From contig CP138932.1 of the NCBI GenBank assembly GCA_047125605.1, positions 2,790,001 through 2,854,000 of the forward strand: 64,000 bases of DNA, read 5' to 3'. The translations under genes and the position numbers were made by a program. A model generated the notes under the pieces. That model saw nothing but the letters and a program-made list of their open reading frames with translations. It ran no database searches and was not told the origin of the DNA. Positions 16,022-24,637 of the stretch are shown in pieces. This DNA comes from JAKVBK01 sp022447275 (GTDB taxonomy: Bacteria; Pseudomonadota; Alphaproteobacteria; Rhodobacterales; Rhodobacteraceae). Each line of letters opens with the position of its first letter. Position 1 is the first letter of the stretch.

Positions 16022-18325
16022 ATGACAGGCCTTCCAAGCAAATCCCAGATCCTCGCATGGATCGCCGAACATCCCGGCCAGACAGCCAAGCGGGATATCG
16101 CCAAGGCGTTCGGTATCAAGGGCGCGGCGCGGATCGATCTCAAACGTCTGCTCAAAGAACTTGAAGCAGAAGGCCAATTGGACCGCCGCCGCGGTGCGTA
16201 TCGCGATCCCGATAGCCTGCCGCCCGTTTCTGTCTTGCGCCTTCAGGCGCCGGATGACCAAGGCGATCTCTTTGCCAAGCCGATGGAGTGGCAGGGCAGC
16301 GGGCCCGAGCCGCGCGTTCTCTATCTGGGCCGTGACAGTGACCCGGCCTTGGCCGAGGGGGATCGCATCCTGTGTCGCCTGACACCCGTCGAAGGGGAAG
16401 ATCACCAGTATACGGCGCGTCTGATCCGCCGGATTGGCACCAACCCGATTAAAATCCTTGGTATTTTTCGCAAAGGCGCCGAGGGCGGACGCATCGTTCC
16501 CATCGACAAAGGGGCGGATAAGGAATGGCTTGTACCTGCCGGCGCCACTCATGATGCCCGCGACGGCGAACTGGTCGAGGCCGAGCAATCTGGCCCCAAG
16601 GGCCGGCTTGGCTTGCCCCGTGCCCGCATTACCGACCGGCTGGGCGATCCCCAGGCTCCAAAGGCGGTCAGCCTGATCGCGATCCACCAGCACGGTATCC
16701 CGGATGCGTTCCCCGACGGCGCCATCGCTGAGGCGGATCAAACCAAGCCCGCTGGCCTGTCTGGCCGGGTCGATTTGCGCGATCTGCCGCTGATCACCAT
16801 CGATCCCTCTGACGCGCGCGACCACGATGACGCTGTGTTCGCTGAGCCTGACCCAGACACGGAAGGCGGCCATATCGTCTGGGTCGCCATCGCAGATGTC
16901 GCCCATTACGTGCCGCCCGGATCTCAGCTGGACCGTTCTGCCTGGGAGCGGGGCAATTCCACCTATTTCCCCGACCGGGTCGTGCCCATGCTGCCAGATC
17001 GGCTGAGCGGGGACCTGTGTTCATTGCACGAAGGGGTGGATCGCGCCTGCATTGCCGTGCGCATGATTCTGGGGCCGGATGGCCAACTGACGGGCCACCA
17101 GTTTCATCGGGCGTTGATGCGCTCGGCGGCCTCATTGTCCTACGAGGCGGTGCAAGCTGCCATCGACGGACATCCCGATGACAAAACCGGCCCCTTGCTC
17201 GATCCTGTGCTCAAGCCGCTCTATGCGGCCTGGCACGCTGCACTGAAAGCCCGTGAAAAGCGCCAGCCCCTTGCCCTTGATCTGCCCGAACGCCGGATCG
17301 TTCTTTCTGAGACGGGTCAGGTCACGTCGGTCCGGTTCCGCGACAGGCTGGATGCCCACCGGCTGATCGAAGAGTTCATGGTGCTGGCCAATGTCGCGGC
17401 GGGGCAGGCGCTGACCGCCAAGAAGATGCCGCTGCTCTATCGCAACCACGAAGAGCCCTCGCAGGAGAAACTGGATGCTCTGCGTGAGACAGCGCAGTCG
17501 GCCGGCCTCACCCTTGCCAAAGGGCAGGTTCTGAAAACAGGCCACCTCAACCGTCTGTTGGATCAGGCCGCTGGCACCGATGTCGCCGAACTCATCAACA
17601 TCACAACCCTGCGTTCGATGACGCAGGCCTATTACGGCCCGCAGAATTTCGGTCATTTCGGGTTGGCGTTGGGTGTTTATGCCCATTTCACATCGCCCAT
17701 CCGGCGCTATGCAGATCTGGTCGTGCACCGGGGTCTGATCCGCGCCCATGGCTGGGGAAAAGACGGGCTCGATGATGACGGGATTGACCGCCTCGAAGCG
17801 ACGGGCAGCCACATTTCCCAAACCGAGCGCCGCTCGATGGTGGCCGAGCGCGACACCACGGATCGCTACCTTGCCGCCTATCTGTCAGAGCGGATCGGCA
17901 ATACGTTCGAAGGGCGTATTTCTGGCATTGCGCGCTTTGGCGTGTTCATAAAGCTCGATGAGAACGGTGCCGACGGGTTGGTGCCCATGCGCGCCCTTGG
18001 CGACGAGTATTTCCACTATGATGCGCAAACCCAGAGCTTGATGGGAGCGGATTCGGGCCGTGAGATCACGATTGGCATGCCCGCGCAGGTGCGCATCGCC
18101 GAAGCGGTGCCTGTCACCGGTGGGCTGTTGCTGGAGCTTCTTGAGCTTGACGGAAAAGAAGTAACACCGGGCCCGGAGCGCGGGCGGGGCGGTCCAAGAT
18201 ATCGCAGTGGCCGGGGCGGCAAATCCACGTCGCCCAAACGTGCTGCAAGCCGGGCCAAGAAGGCGGCCGCTGCAAAGGCCTCCAAGAAGAAGGGCAAGCG
18301 TAAGGTTGTGCGCAAGCGCCGCTAA
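16022..18325 (+). CDS. rnr: Ribonuclease R
   Basis: RNase R is a processive 3'-5' exoribonuclease that degrades structured RNA and defective tmRNA-tagged messages. The 767-residue protein has an N-terminal helix-turn-helix-like region and cold-shock domains. The RNB catalytic block has DPSDARDHDDAVF (the metal-binding Asp cluster), GNSTYFPDRVVPMLPDRLS and the HFTSPIRRYADLVVHR signature. It ends with an S1 domain (GNTFEGRISGIARFGVFIKL) and a Lys/Arg-rich tail, as RNase R but not RNase II has. It converges with dapE, 6 bp away. Confidence 0.96.
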   Translation: MTGLPSKSQILAWIAEHPGQTAKRDIAKAFGIKGAARIDLKRLLKELEAEGQLDRRRGAYRDPDSLPPVSVLRLQAPDDQGDLFAKPMEWQGSGPEPRVLYLGRDSDPALAEGDRILCRLTPVEGEDHQYTARLIRRIGTNPIKILGIFRKGAEGGRIVPIDKGADKEWLVPAGATHDARDGELVEAEQSGPKGRLGLPRARITDRLGDPQAPKAVSLIAIHQHGIPDAFPDGAIAEADQTKPAGLSGRVDLRDLPLITIDPSDARDHDDAVFAEPDPDTEGGHIVWVAIADVAHYVPPGSQLDRSAWERGNSTYFPDRVVPMLPDRLSGDLCSLHEGVDRACIAVRMILGPDGQLTGHQFHRALMRSAASLSYEAVQAAIDGHPDDKTGPLLDPVLKPLYAAWHAALKAREKRQPLALDLPERRIVLSETGQVTSVRFRDRLDAHRLIEEFMVLANVAAGQALTAKKMPLLYRNHEEPSQEKLDALRETAQSAGLTLAKGQVLKTGHLNRLLDQAAGTDVAELINITTLRSMTQAYYGPQNFGHFGLALGVYAHFTSPIRRYADLVVHRGLIRAHGWGKDGLDDDGIDRLEATGSHISQTERRSMVAERDTTDRYLAAYLSERIGNTFEGRISGIARFGVFIKLDENGADGLVPMRALGDEYFHYDAQTQSLMGADSGREITIGMPAQVRIAEAVPVTGGLLLELLELDGKEVTPGPERGRGGPRYRSGRGGKSTSPKRAASRAKKAAAAKASKKKGKRKVVRKRR

Positions 18326-18331
18326 GACGCT

Positions 18332-19477
18332 CTAATGGGCGAAATAGTCCCTCAGGATACGGCCATAGATCTGTTTGAGTTGGCCGATCTGGGCCACCTC
18401 GACACATTCGTCCACCTGATGCATCGTCTTGCCCACCAGCCCAAACTCTACCACCGGACAATGATGCTTGACGAAACGCGCATCAGAGGTGCCGCCCGTT
18501 GTCGACATCTCGGGCACAAGGCCTGTTTCCGCCTCAACGGCAGAGGCCACAAGGGCGGATAGGGGCCCCGGTGGCGTAATGAAGCTTTCACCGGAAATCT
18601 TCACCTTCATCTCGAAATCCACGCCAGTTTGCGCGGTTATCTTGTCGGCCTCGGCGCGGACCCAGTCTGTGAGGCTGGCGCCATTATGGGTGTCATTAAA
18701 GCGGATATTCACGGTCATTGTGCTGGTGGCCGGGATGACATTTGTGGCCGGATTGCCCGTGTCGATCGTGCAGATCGCAAGGGTTGAGGGATCGAAATGT
18801 TCGGTGCCCGCATCCAGCGTGTGGGTGCTCAGCCGTGCGCCCAGTTGCGCCATGGCAGCCACGGCATTCTTGGCTCTGTGCGGGTAGGCGGAATGGCCCT
18901 GAACGCCCTGTGCGCTGAGCCAGATTGTCATTGAGCCGCGCCGCCCGATCTTCATCATCTCGCCCATGGTATTGGGGCAGGTAGGCTCGCCCACGAGGCA
19001 ATCGGTCATCCGCTCATTCTGCTCTGCCATCCAGTCGAGGATTGCCGTGGTGCCGTCGATGGCAACATCTTCTTCGTCGCCCGTAATGGTCAGGATAACG
19101 GCGCCGTCCGGCGGAGTTTCGGTAACAAAATCGATGGCGGCGGCCACAAAGGCGGCCACGCCTGATTTCATATCCGTGGCACCGCGACCATAAAGAATAC
19201 CATCTTTGATTTCCGCGCCGAACGGATCAACCGTCCAGGCGCTTTCATCGCCCAGGGGCACCACATCCGTATGTCCGTTGAATCCGAAGGACCGGTTCGC
19301 ACCCTGTGCGCCCCAACGGGCAAACAGGTTTGAAATGCCGCCCCGATCAATGCGGGTGCAGCTGAAGCCTGCGGCGCTGAGCATCTCTTCCAGCAGAACC
19401 AGCGCGCCCCCTTCCTCGGGCGTGATCGAGGGGCAGCGCACAAGCGCGGCGGTCAGTTCGACGGGGTCAACGGTCAT
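18332..19477 (-). CDS. dapE: Succinyl-diaminopimelate desuccinylase
   Basis: DapE hydrolyses N-succinyl-LL-diaminopimelate in lysine and peptidoglycan precursor synthesis. The 381-residue protein is an M20-family dinuclear zinc enzyme. It shows GFNGHTDVVPLGD (metal His and the catalytic Asp), GRGATDMKSGVAAF (bridging Asp), TGDEEDVAIDGT (catalytic Glu pair) and TTGGTSDARFV. Length and motifs fit DapE rather than ArgE. It overlaps the HD gene upstream by 4 bp. Confidence 0.95.
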   Translation of the reverse strand: MTVDPVELTAALVRCPSITPEEGGALVLLEEMLSAAGFSCTRIDRGGISNLFARWGAQGANRSFGFNGHTDVVPLGDESAWTVDPFGAEIKDGILYGRGATDMKSGVAAFVAAAIDFVTETPPDGAVILTITGDEEDVAIDGTTAILDWMAEQNERMTDCLVGEPTCPNTMGEMMKIGRRGSMTIWLSAQGVQGHSAYPHRAKNAVAAMAQLGARLSTHTLDAGTEHFDPSTLAICTIDTGNPATNVIPATSTMTVNIRFNDTHNGASLTDWVRAEADKITAQTGVDFEMKVKISGESFITPPGPLSALVASAVEAETGLVPEMSTTGGTSDARFVKHHCPVVEFGLVGKTMHQVDECVEVAQIGQLKQIYGRILRDYFAH

Positions 19478-20073
19478 GGGGCTTCCATCTGGGACAAAAG
19501 GGCCGCGTGGCGGGCAGTGAAATCCTGGCGCACCTGCTGTGGGGGGCGCGGTGCAATGCGGCGGCCTGCGATCAGCTCTGGATCGGGCTTGCCAAAGAAC
19601 TTGCTGGCCTCGGCCTCTGTGAAGCCGGCGATCTGGGTGGCCTCCAGCCAGGCAGAAATCCTATCGGCCTTCTTGATCAGCTTCTTGAGCCGAACCGGCA
19701 CAGTGCCCGGCAAGCCAAACCTGTGGTGGATCGCGGCTGTCAGGCGATCATCGAGGGCCCCGTAATCAGGCCCGACAGCGGCCTTCACCGGTGAGATCAT
19801 ATCGCCGATCACATATTCGGGGGCATCGTGCAAAAGCGCCGTCATCTGCGTTGCCGGGGTGACGTTGGTGCCCATCGCCGTGAACAGATCCTCAACCAGC
19901 AGCGAATGTTCGGCAACGGAATAGGGCCAGTCGCCCCGTGTCTGACCATTCCAGCGGGCCACGAAGGCAAGGCCGTGGGCAATGTCCTCGATCTCGATGT
20001 CCACAGGGGTCGGATCGAGCAGATCGAGGCGGCGGCCGGAAAGCATTCGTTGCCAGGCGCGGGCGGCGGGCAT
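19474..20073 (-). CDS. HD-domain phosphohydrolase, YfbR-like
   Basis: The 199-residue product contains an HD hydrolase core: His in YSVAEHSLLVEDL, the His-Asp pair in MTALLHDAPEYVIGDM, and a distal Asp in the ALDDRLTAAIHHRFGL region. This pattern fits YfbR/HDDC2-type nucleotidases that dephosphorylate deoxynucleoside monophosphates; the substrate is inferred. The ATG at 20071-20073 gives the common AARAWQRMLSGRRLDLLDP start; a TTG at 20091 would add six residues. It probably forms an operon with dapE. Confidence 0.85.
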   Translation of the reverse strand: MPAARAWQRMLSGRRLDLLDPTPVDIEIEDIAHGLAFVARWNGQTRGDWPYSVAEHSLLVEDLFTAMGTNVTPATQMTALLHDAPEYVIGDMISPVKAAVGPDYGALDDRLTAAIHHRFGLPGTVPVRLKKLIKKADRISAWLEATQIAGFTEAEASKFFGKPDPELIAGRRIAPRPPQQVRQDFTARHAALLSQMEAP

Positions 20074-20293
20074 GGGCGATGTCCTTCGCAAAAGCGGGCC
20101 AGAGCGCCCTGTTGATAGACGGCCGGTCGGCAGATCCGGTTGCCCGCTCTGTTAAGGGATGCGCCTGCCTATCTCAAGCAGCGGGATCTCCACCGGGTGT
20201 GACAGGACGCGCTTTTGGCGGATTCTTCATTGCCGGTTTAGAGTTCCGGTGATAGGCGACGCGCAAAGTGACAGATTGGACAGGAGAGCCCTC
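20074..20293. other. Divergent intergenic region between the HD gene and ahcY
   Basis: This 220-bp region must hold promoters for both directions. I looked for SAH and SAM riboswitch cores upstream of ahcY and did not recognise one. A GACAGGAGAG just before the ahcY ATG is its ribosome binding site. Confidence 0.4.
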
Positions 20294-21682
20294 ATGGCGA
20301 ATGACTATATTGTCCGCGACATCGCATTGGCCGAATTTGGCCGCAAAGAACTGGACATCGCAGAAACAGAAATGCCGGGCCTGATGGCGCTGCGCGCCGA
20401 GTATGGCGAGAGCAAGCCGCTGGCCGGAGCCCGCATCGTCGGGTCTCTGCACATGACAATTCAGACGGCTGTTCTGATTGAAACGCTGGTAGCCTTGGGC
20501 GCAAATGTGCGCTGGGCGTCCTGCAATATCTTCTCGACGCAGGATCATGCGGCCGCCGCCATTGCGGCTGGTGGCACCCCCGTCTTTGCGATCAAGGGCC
20601 AGTCCCTCGAAGAGCATTGGGATTACCTCGACAAGTCTTTCATGTTCCCCGATGGGCCAAACATGATCCTCGATGACGGTGGAGACGCAACGCTTTATGT
20701 GCTGCTTGGCGCACGCGCCGAGGCCGGCGAAGACATTATCCCCGTGCCCCAGTCCGAGGAAGAAGCCGTCATCAAGGCGCAGATCAAGAAGCGCATGGAA
20801 GCCAGCCCCGGTTGGTTCACCAAGACGCGCGATGCGATCAAAGGTGTGTCGGAAGAAACCACCACCGGCGTGCACCGTCTCTATGATCTGCACAAGAGTG
20901 GCCAGCTGCCCTTCCCGGCGATCAATGTGAACGACAGCGTCACAAAGTCGAAATTCGACAACAAGTATGGCTGCAAGGAATCCCTCGTCGATGGCATTCG
21001 CCGCGCAACCGACACCATGATGGCTGGCAAAGTTGCCGTCGTGTGCGGATATGGCGATGTGGGCAAAGGCTCTGCAGCCTCGCTAGCGGGCGCTGGTGCC
21101 CGCGTCAAGGTAACGGAAGCGGATCCGATTTGCGCCCTGCAGGCGGCAATGGATGGCTTTGAGGTGGTTCTTCTGGAAGATGTCGTGGGCTCTGCCGACG
21201 TGTTCATCACCACCACGGGCAACAAGGACGTGATCCGCATCGAGCACATGCGCGAGATGAAGGACATGGCGATCGTGGGCAACATTGGCCACTTCGACAA
21301 TGAGATCCAGGTTGCCGCCCTCAAGAACCACAAATGGACGAACATCAAGGATCAGGTCGACATGATCGAGATGCCTTCGGGCAGCCGGATCATCCTGCTG
21401 TCAGAAGGACGCTTGCTGAACCTTGGCAATGCAACGGGCCATCCGTCTTTCGTGATGTCGGCCTCGTTCACCAACCAGGTGCTGGCTCAGATGGAGCTGT
21501 GGAACAACGGCGCGGCCTACCAGCCCGGCGTGTTCATCCTGCCCAAGCATCTCGACGAAAAGGTGGCGCGTCTGCATCTCGGCCGGATCGGTGTAAAGCT
21601 GACAGAGCTGACGCCCGATCAGGCGTCCTATATCGGCGTGACGGTCGAAGGGCCCTTCAAGCCCGAGCACTACCGCTACTGA
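20294..21682 (+). CDS. ahcY: Adenosylhomocysteinase (S-adenosylhomocysteine hydrolase)
   Basis: AhcY splits S-adenosylhomocysteine to adenosine and homocysteine, which relieves product inhibition of methyltransferases. The 462-residue product, from the ATG at 20294, begins with the family-like YIVRDIALAEFGRKELDIAE. It contains GARIVGSLHMTIQTAVLIE, CNIFSTQDHAAAAIA, the NAD-binding VCGYGDVGKGSAAS, and the conserved C-terminal EGPFKPEHYRY. The frame is open upstream to 20159 but those codons are non-homologous. A roughly 40-residue insertion typical of the bacterial class is present after YVLLGARAEAG. Confidence 0.97.
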   Translation: MANDYIVRDIALAEFGRKELDIAETEMPGLMALRAEYGESKPLAGARIVGSLHMTIQTAVLIETLVALGANVRWASCNIFSTQDHAAAAIAAGGTPVFAIKGQSLEEHWDYLDKSFMFPDGPNMILDDGGDATLYVLLGARAEAGEDIIPVPQSEEEAVIKAQIKKRMEASPGWFTKTRDAIKGVSEETTTGVHRLYDLHKSGQLPFPAINVNDSVTKSKFDNKYGCKESLVDGIRRATDTMMAGKVAVVCGYGDVGKGSAASLAGAGARVKVTEADPICALQAAMDGFEVVLLEDVVGSADVFITTTGNKDVIRIEHMREMKDMAIVGNIGHFDNEIQVAALKNHKWTNIKDQVDMIEMPSGSRIILLSEGRLLNLGNATGHPSFVMSASFTNQVLAQMELWNNGAAYQPGVFILPKHLDEKVARLHLGRIGVKLTELTPDQASYIGVTVEGPFKPEHYRY

Positions 21683-21692
21683 TCAACACATG

Positions 21693-21731
21693 GCCCCCTT
21701 CCTTTCCTGCGGTGCAGGGCTGGGAGGGGGC
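21693..21731. terminator. Possible terminator hairpin after ahcY
   Basis: A 10-bp GC-rich stem with one G-U pair (21693-21702 with 21722-21731) lies 10 bp after the ahcY stop. It has no T-run, and could serve both ahcY and the convergent HD gene. Confidence 0.35.
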
Positions 21732-21811
21732 TGCCACTGCCACGGCCCCAGGTGGCGGGTCTGGCATAGTAGATTTCCCAAGTAGAATCCGGCGCTGGGC
21801 GGCTGCTTGGA

Positions 21812-22429
21812 TTAGCCCGAAGCCATCGGGAACGGCGTGACCGCCCCTTCACACACCACGTCTGGATCATGGGCCTTGCGGTCGAAAACCTCTCGCAAGA
21901 CGGGTTCAAAGCTGTCCAGATCATCGCTTTCATAGTCTGGATCGAAACTGGCCTGGTCCCAGCGCTCACAGAAAGCGGCACAGCGCTCAAAGCAGGGGTG
22001 ATCCTTGTAGCGATCCCGGGCGTTTTCATCCCAGTTATAGTGCTTGGCATAGTAGATCATCTGGAAGATTCCATGATGGGCTACAACCCACGTGACTTCC
22101 CAGCGCACAAACGGTCGGATCACTTCGGCTGACATCCTGTCATGATTGCGGGGCGCCAGCCCATCTCCGATGTCATGGAGCAGTGCGCCAATGATCCAAT
22201 CCGCATCTGCCCCGTCCCGGCGGGCACGGGTTGCGGATTGCAGCACGTGCTCAAGGCGTGTGATGCGATAGCCCTCGAGGGTCTCATCCCCTTGTCGGCG
22301 CAGCTCTGCCAACACCCGATCAACGGTGAGCGCAACAAAGGGCCGCTCCAGCTCTTCGAGCAGAAGATAGTCCTCTTTGGTGCCATCTTTCATCCGCGTA
22401 AAGCTGACTGTGGGGCGGTGTTGGTTCAT
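21812..22429 (-). CDS. HD-domain protein, PhnZ/TmpB-like (possible diiron oxygenase)
   Basis: The 205-residue product carries LEHVLQSATRARRDGADADW followed by ALLHDIGDGLAPRNHDRMS, then a HHGIF motif and YYAKHYN. The His-x2-Gln of the first segment, the HD pair and the later His are arranged as in the HD-domain mixed-valent diiron oxygenases (PhnZ, TmpB, myo-inositol oxygenase). Ordinary HD phosphohydrolases are usually different here. No phosphonate genes lie nearby, so the substrate is unknown. The ATG at 22427-22429 is preferred over a GTG at 22456. It converges on ahcY. Confidence 0.7.
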   Translation of the reverse strand: MNQHRPTVSFTRMKDGTKEDYLLLEELERPFVALTVDRVLAELRRQGDETLEGYRITRLEHVLQSATRARRDGADADWIIGALLHDIGDGLAPRNHDRMSAEVIRPFVRWEVTWVVAHHGIFQMIYYAKHYNWDENARDRYKDHPCFERCAAFCERWDQASFDPDYESDDLDSFEPVLREVFDRKAHDPDVVCEGAVTPFPMASG

Positions 22430-22551
22430 GCCTGACCTCTTATGCGCGTTCCCCACCGTAAACGCGAATTTGCGAAAGAGGGAATTTTTCTTGGCATGCG
22501 GCGTAGGGTGGCTAGTGTGGTGCCTACAAATATGCCGGAAAGGGACACTTT

Positions 22552-22893
22552 ATGAGCAAAAGAGATGAGCTGATCGCAAAATATGCAGACGATCTGAAAA
22601 ACAAATGCGGCATGGATCCGGATATGGACCTGCTCACCGCGGTCACGATTGGCTGTGGCCCATCGATTTATAACGATGACAGCTCCACTGTTGCATCCTC
22701 GCAGGAGAGTGAGCTTGAGACCGTAAAGAACAATTTCCTGATCAAGAAGCTGGGCCTCGCAGATGGCCCTGATCTGGATGCAGGCATTCAGAAGGCCGTG
22801 GATACGTATGGTGCGTCTGAGCGCAATAAGTATCGGGCCGTGTTCTACTACATGCTGGTGAAGCATTTCGGCAAGGAAAGCGTCTACAGCTGA
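22552..22893 (+). CDS. DUF2853 family protein
   Basis: The 113-residue product is a short, soluble, acidic protein that matches DUF2853: KYADDLKNKCGMDPDMDLLT near the start, then TIGCGPSIYNDDSSTVA and a helical C-terminal KYRAVFYYMLVKHFGKE. The function of the family is unknown. A GGAAAGGGAC lies just before the ATG. It is a single-gene unit with its own strong terminator. Confidence 0.82.
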   Translation: MSKRDELIAKYADDLKNKCGMDPDMDLLTAVTIGCGPSIYNDDSSTVASSQESELETVKNNFLIKKLGLADGPDLDAGIQKAVDTYGASERNKYRAVFYYMLVKHFGKESVYS

Positions 22894-22901
22894 CTTTGTT
22901 G

Positions 22902-22937
22902 GGCGGGCTGACAGGAAATTTGTCAGCCCGCCTTGCC
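22902..22937 (+). terminator. Terminator hairpin after the DUF2853 gene
   Basis: A perfect 12-bp stem (22902-22913 with 22921-22932) closes a 7-base loop 9 bp after the stop. The following bases are only weakly T-rich (TTGCC). Confidence 0.7.
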
Positions 22938-23269
22938 CTCTACACGGTCTCTTAAGACCTGACTGCTATCCATAAGACATCGGGCCAGAAGGCCGGATAC
23001 CCGAATTTCACGTTGCGAGGGGCAATCGTGGGGAATCAGGGGGTCCGGTGGGGGCCCCCTGATATGCTTTCAGAAGAATTTGGTGATTGGCTGCGCGGGC
23101 GCGTGTTGCGGGCGCCGTTGGCCTGCATTGAATGCAAGACGGTGCGGCGCCAGACATTGTTCGCCATTGAGCCTACATGCGCCAAAGGCAGGCTTTGGCG
23201 CCTTTTGGTGGCCGTGAATTGCATCTATAGGCTCGCTGGACGACCCTCGCCAATAACCAACCAGTGACC
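22938..23269. other. Intergenic stretch without a clear gene
   Basis: This stretch holds a second hairpin (ATCAGGGGG at 23035-23043 with CCCCCTGAT at 23055-23063) and a short open frame (23013-23267) that resembles nothing I know. I see no tRNA or small-RNA signature. It probably separates the convergent DUF2853 and EVE genes. Confidence 0.3.
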
Positions 23270-23692
23270 TCAAGCGCTTGCTTGCGCGCCCATCGCGCAG
23301 ACGGCTTCCCATTCTGCGTCTGTGACAGGCTGCACTGACAGGCGGGGGCTGCGCACAAGCATCATGTCGGCCAGGGCTGGATGGGCCTTGATCTGTGCCA
23401 GTGTCACCGGCGTGGCAAAAGGATCGATGGCCTTGATGTCCACGCAATCCCACCGGGGATCGTCGGTTGTGCTGTCGGGATGGCTTTCCGCGATGACCTC
23501 AACCACGCCAACCACGGCTTTTTCCTTCTGCGAATGGTAGAAAAACCCTCGGTCGCCCCGCTTCATCTGGCGCATGAAGTTGCGGGCCTGGTAGTTGCGC
23601 ACCCCGTCCCATTCCTCGCCAGCATCCCCCTTTGCTACTTGGTCATCCCAGCTCCAGGTCGATGGCTCTGATTTGAACAGCCAATAGGCCAT
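23270..23692 (-). CDS. EVE-domain protein
   Basis: The 140-residue protein opens YWLFKSEPSTWSWDDQ and continues with WDGVRNYQARNFMRQMKRGD, GFFYHSQKEKAVVGVVEV and the DIKAIDPFATPVTLAQIK block, all defining the EVE domain (PUA-like, Thy28 family). EVE domains are thought to bind modified bases in DNA or RNA. The gene is 3 bp downstream of gpsA and reads the same way, so it probably belongs to the tsaD-gpsA operon. Confidence 0.92.
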   Translation of the reverse strand: MAYWLFKSEPSTWSWDDQVAKGDAGEEWDGVRNYQARNFMRQMKRGDRGFFYHSQKEKAVVGVVEVIAESHPDSTTDDPRWDCVDIKAIDPFATPVTLAQIKAHPALADMMLVRSPRLSVQPVTDAEWEAVCAMGAQASA

Positions 23693-23695
23693 GGT

Positions 23696-24637
23696 TCACT
23701 CCATCCGCAGTGGGCGCGACAGCAGCCCGTTGAGTGCATCCTGAACCGAGAGCGCGCCGCTGACCAGCCCGGCGGTTGCCTCGATCACAGGCAGATCCAG
23801 CCCAAGAGCCAGAGCCTTTTCATGGGCCGCAAGGGCGGTTGCGGCCCCTTCCACGGTGGTGTCTTCGTCGAAGGCTGCGCCGCGCCCGATCGTCAGCCCG
23901 AAGCGGAAGTTACGGGATTGCTCGGAATGGCACGTCAGGGTGAGATCACCAAGCCCGGACAGGCCCGACAGAGTTTCCGGTCGGGCGCCGAGGGTGGTCG
24001 CCATTTCCTTCATCTCAAACAGGCCCCGGGTCATCAAAGCGGCCCGCGCGCTGCTGCCCAGCCCGGCCCCGATGCACGCCCCGCAGGATATCGCGATGAC
24101 ATTCTTCAAGGCGCCGCCCATTTCGGCGCCGACCGGATCGTCCGATGCATACAGACGCAAGCGCGGGGTTGCGAGGGCGGCTTGCAAGCGCTGAGCGTCA
24201 TCGGTGCCATGGGCCGCCAGCGTAAGGGCGGTGGGCAGACCGCGGGCAATATCGGCGGCAAAGCTTGGCCCGGTGAGGATCGCGGTGCTTGCCTGCGGCT
24301 GCAGCTCTGCCAGCAGATCCATTGGGCCCAGCCCGCTCTCTGCCTCGATGCCCTTGCAGCAGGCGACCAGTGCTGCGGTTGGCAACACGGGGGGCAGCGC
24401 TTTGCGCAGCTGTTGCACGGGCAGAGCCACAAGGCAGATGTCAGCCGTTTCCGGCGGCACATCCGTGATCGTGATGGCATCGGGCAACGATACGCCGGGA
24501 AGGCGGGGCACGTTGCGGGTGGTTTGGGCCGCGCCGGGGTTGCGCATCCACATGGTGACCGGAATGCCCTCGCGCCCAAGCGCCGTCGCCAGCGCCGCCC
24601 CAAAGGCGCCGCCCCCAAGGACTGCAATCTTGCTCAT
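23696..24637 (-). CDS. gpsA: Glycerol-3-phosphate dehydrogenase (NAD(P)+)
   Basis: GpsA reduces dihydroxyacetone phosphate to sn-glycerol-3-phosphate, the backbone of phospholipids. The 313-residue protein has the dinucleotide-binding AVLGGGAFGAALATALGREG, the VACCKGIEAESGLGPMDLL segment, and the catalytic region GGALKNVIAISCGACIGAG with its Lys. It overlaps tsaD by 4 bp. In some relatives a YciI-like gene lies between gpsA and the EVE gene; it is absent here. Confidence 0.95.
   Translation of the reverse strand: MSKIAVLGGGAFGAALATALGREGIPVTMWMRNPGAAQTTRNVPRLPGVSLPDAITITDVPPETADICLVALPVQQLRKALPPVLPTAALVACCKGIEAESGLGPMDLLAELQPQASTAILTGPSFAADIARGLPTALTLAAHGTDDAQRLQAALATPRLRLYASDDPVGAEMGGALKNVIAISCGACIGAGLGSSARAALMTRGLFEMKEMATTLGARPETLSGLSGLGDLTLTCHSEQSRNFRFGLTIGRGAAFDEDTTVEGAATALAAHEKALALGLDLPVIEATAGLVSGALSVQDALNGLLSRPLRME

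Noticed and set aside
20092..20293. SAH or SAM riboswitch upstream of ahcY
   Set aside because: The conserved core sequences of these riboswitches were not found by eye; only ordinary short inverted repeats are present.
23013..23267. 84-codon frame between the DUF2853 and EVE genes
   Set aside because: No clear ribosome site and no similarity to anything I know; it overlaps a GC-rich hairpin.
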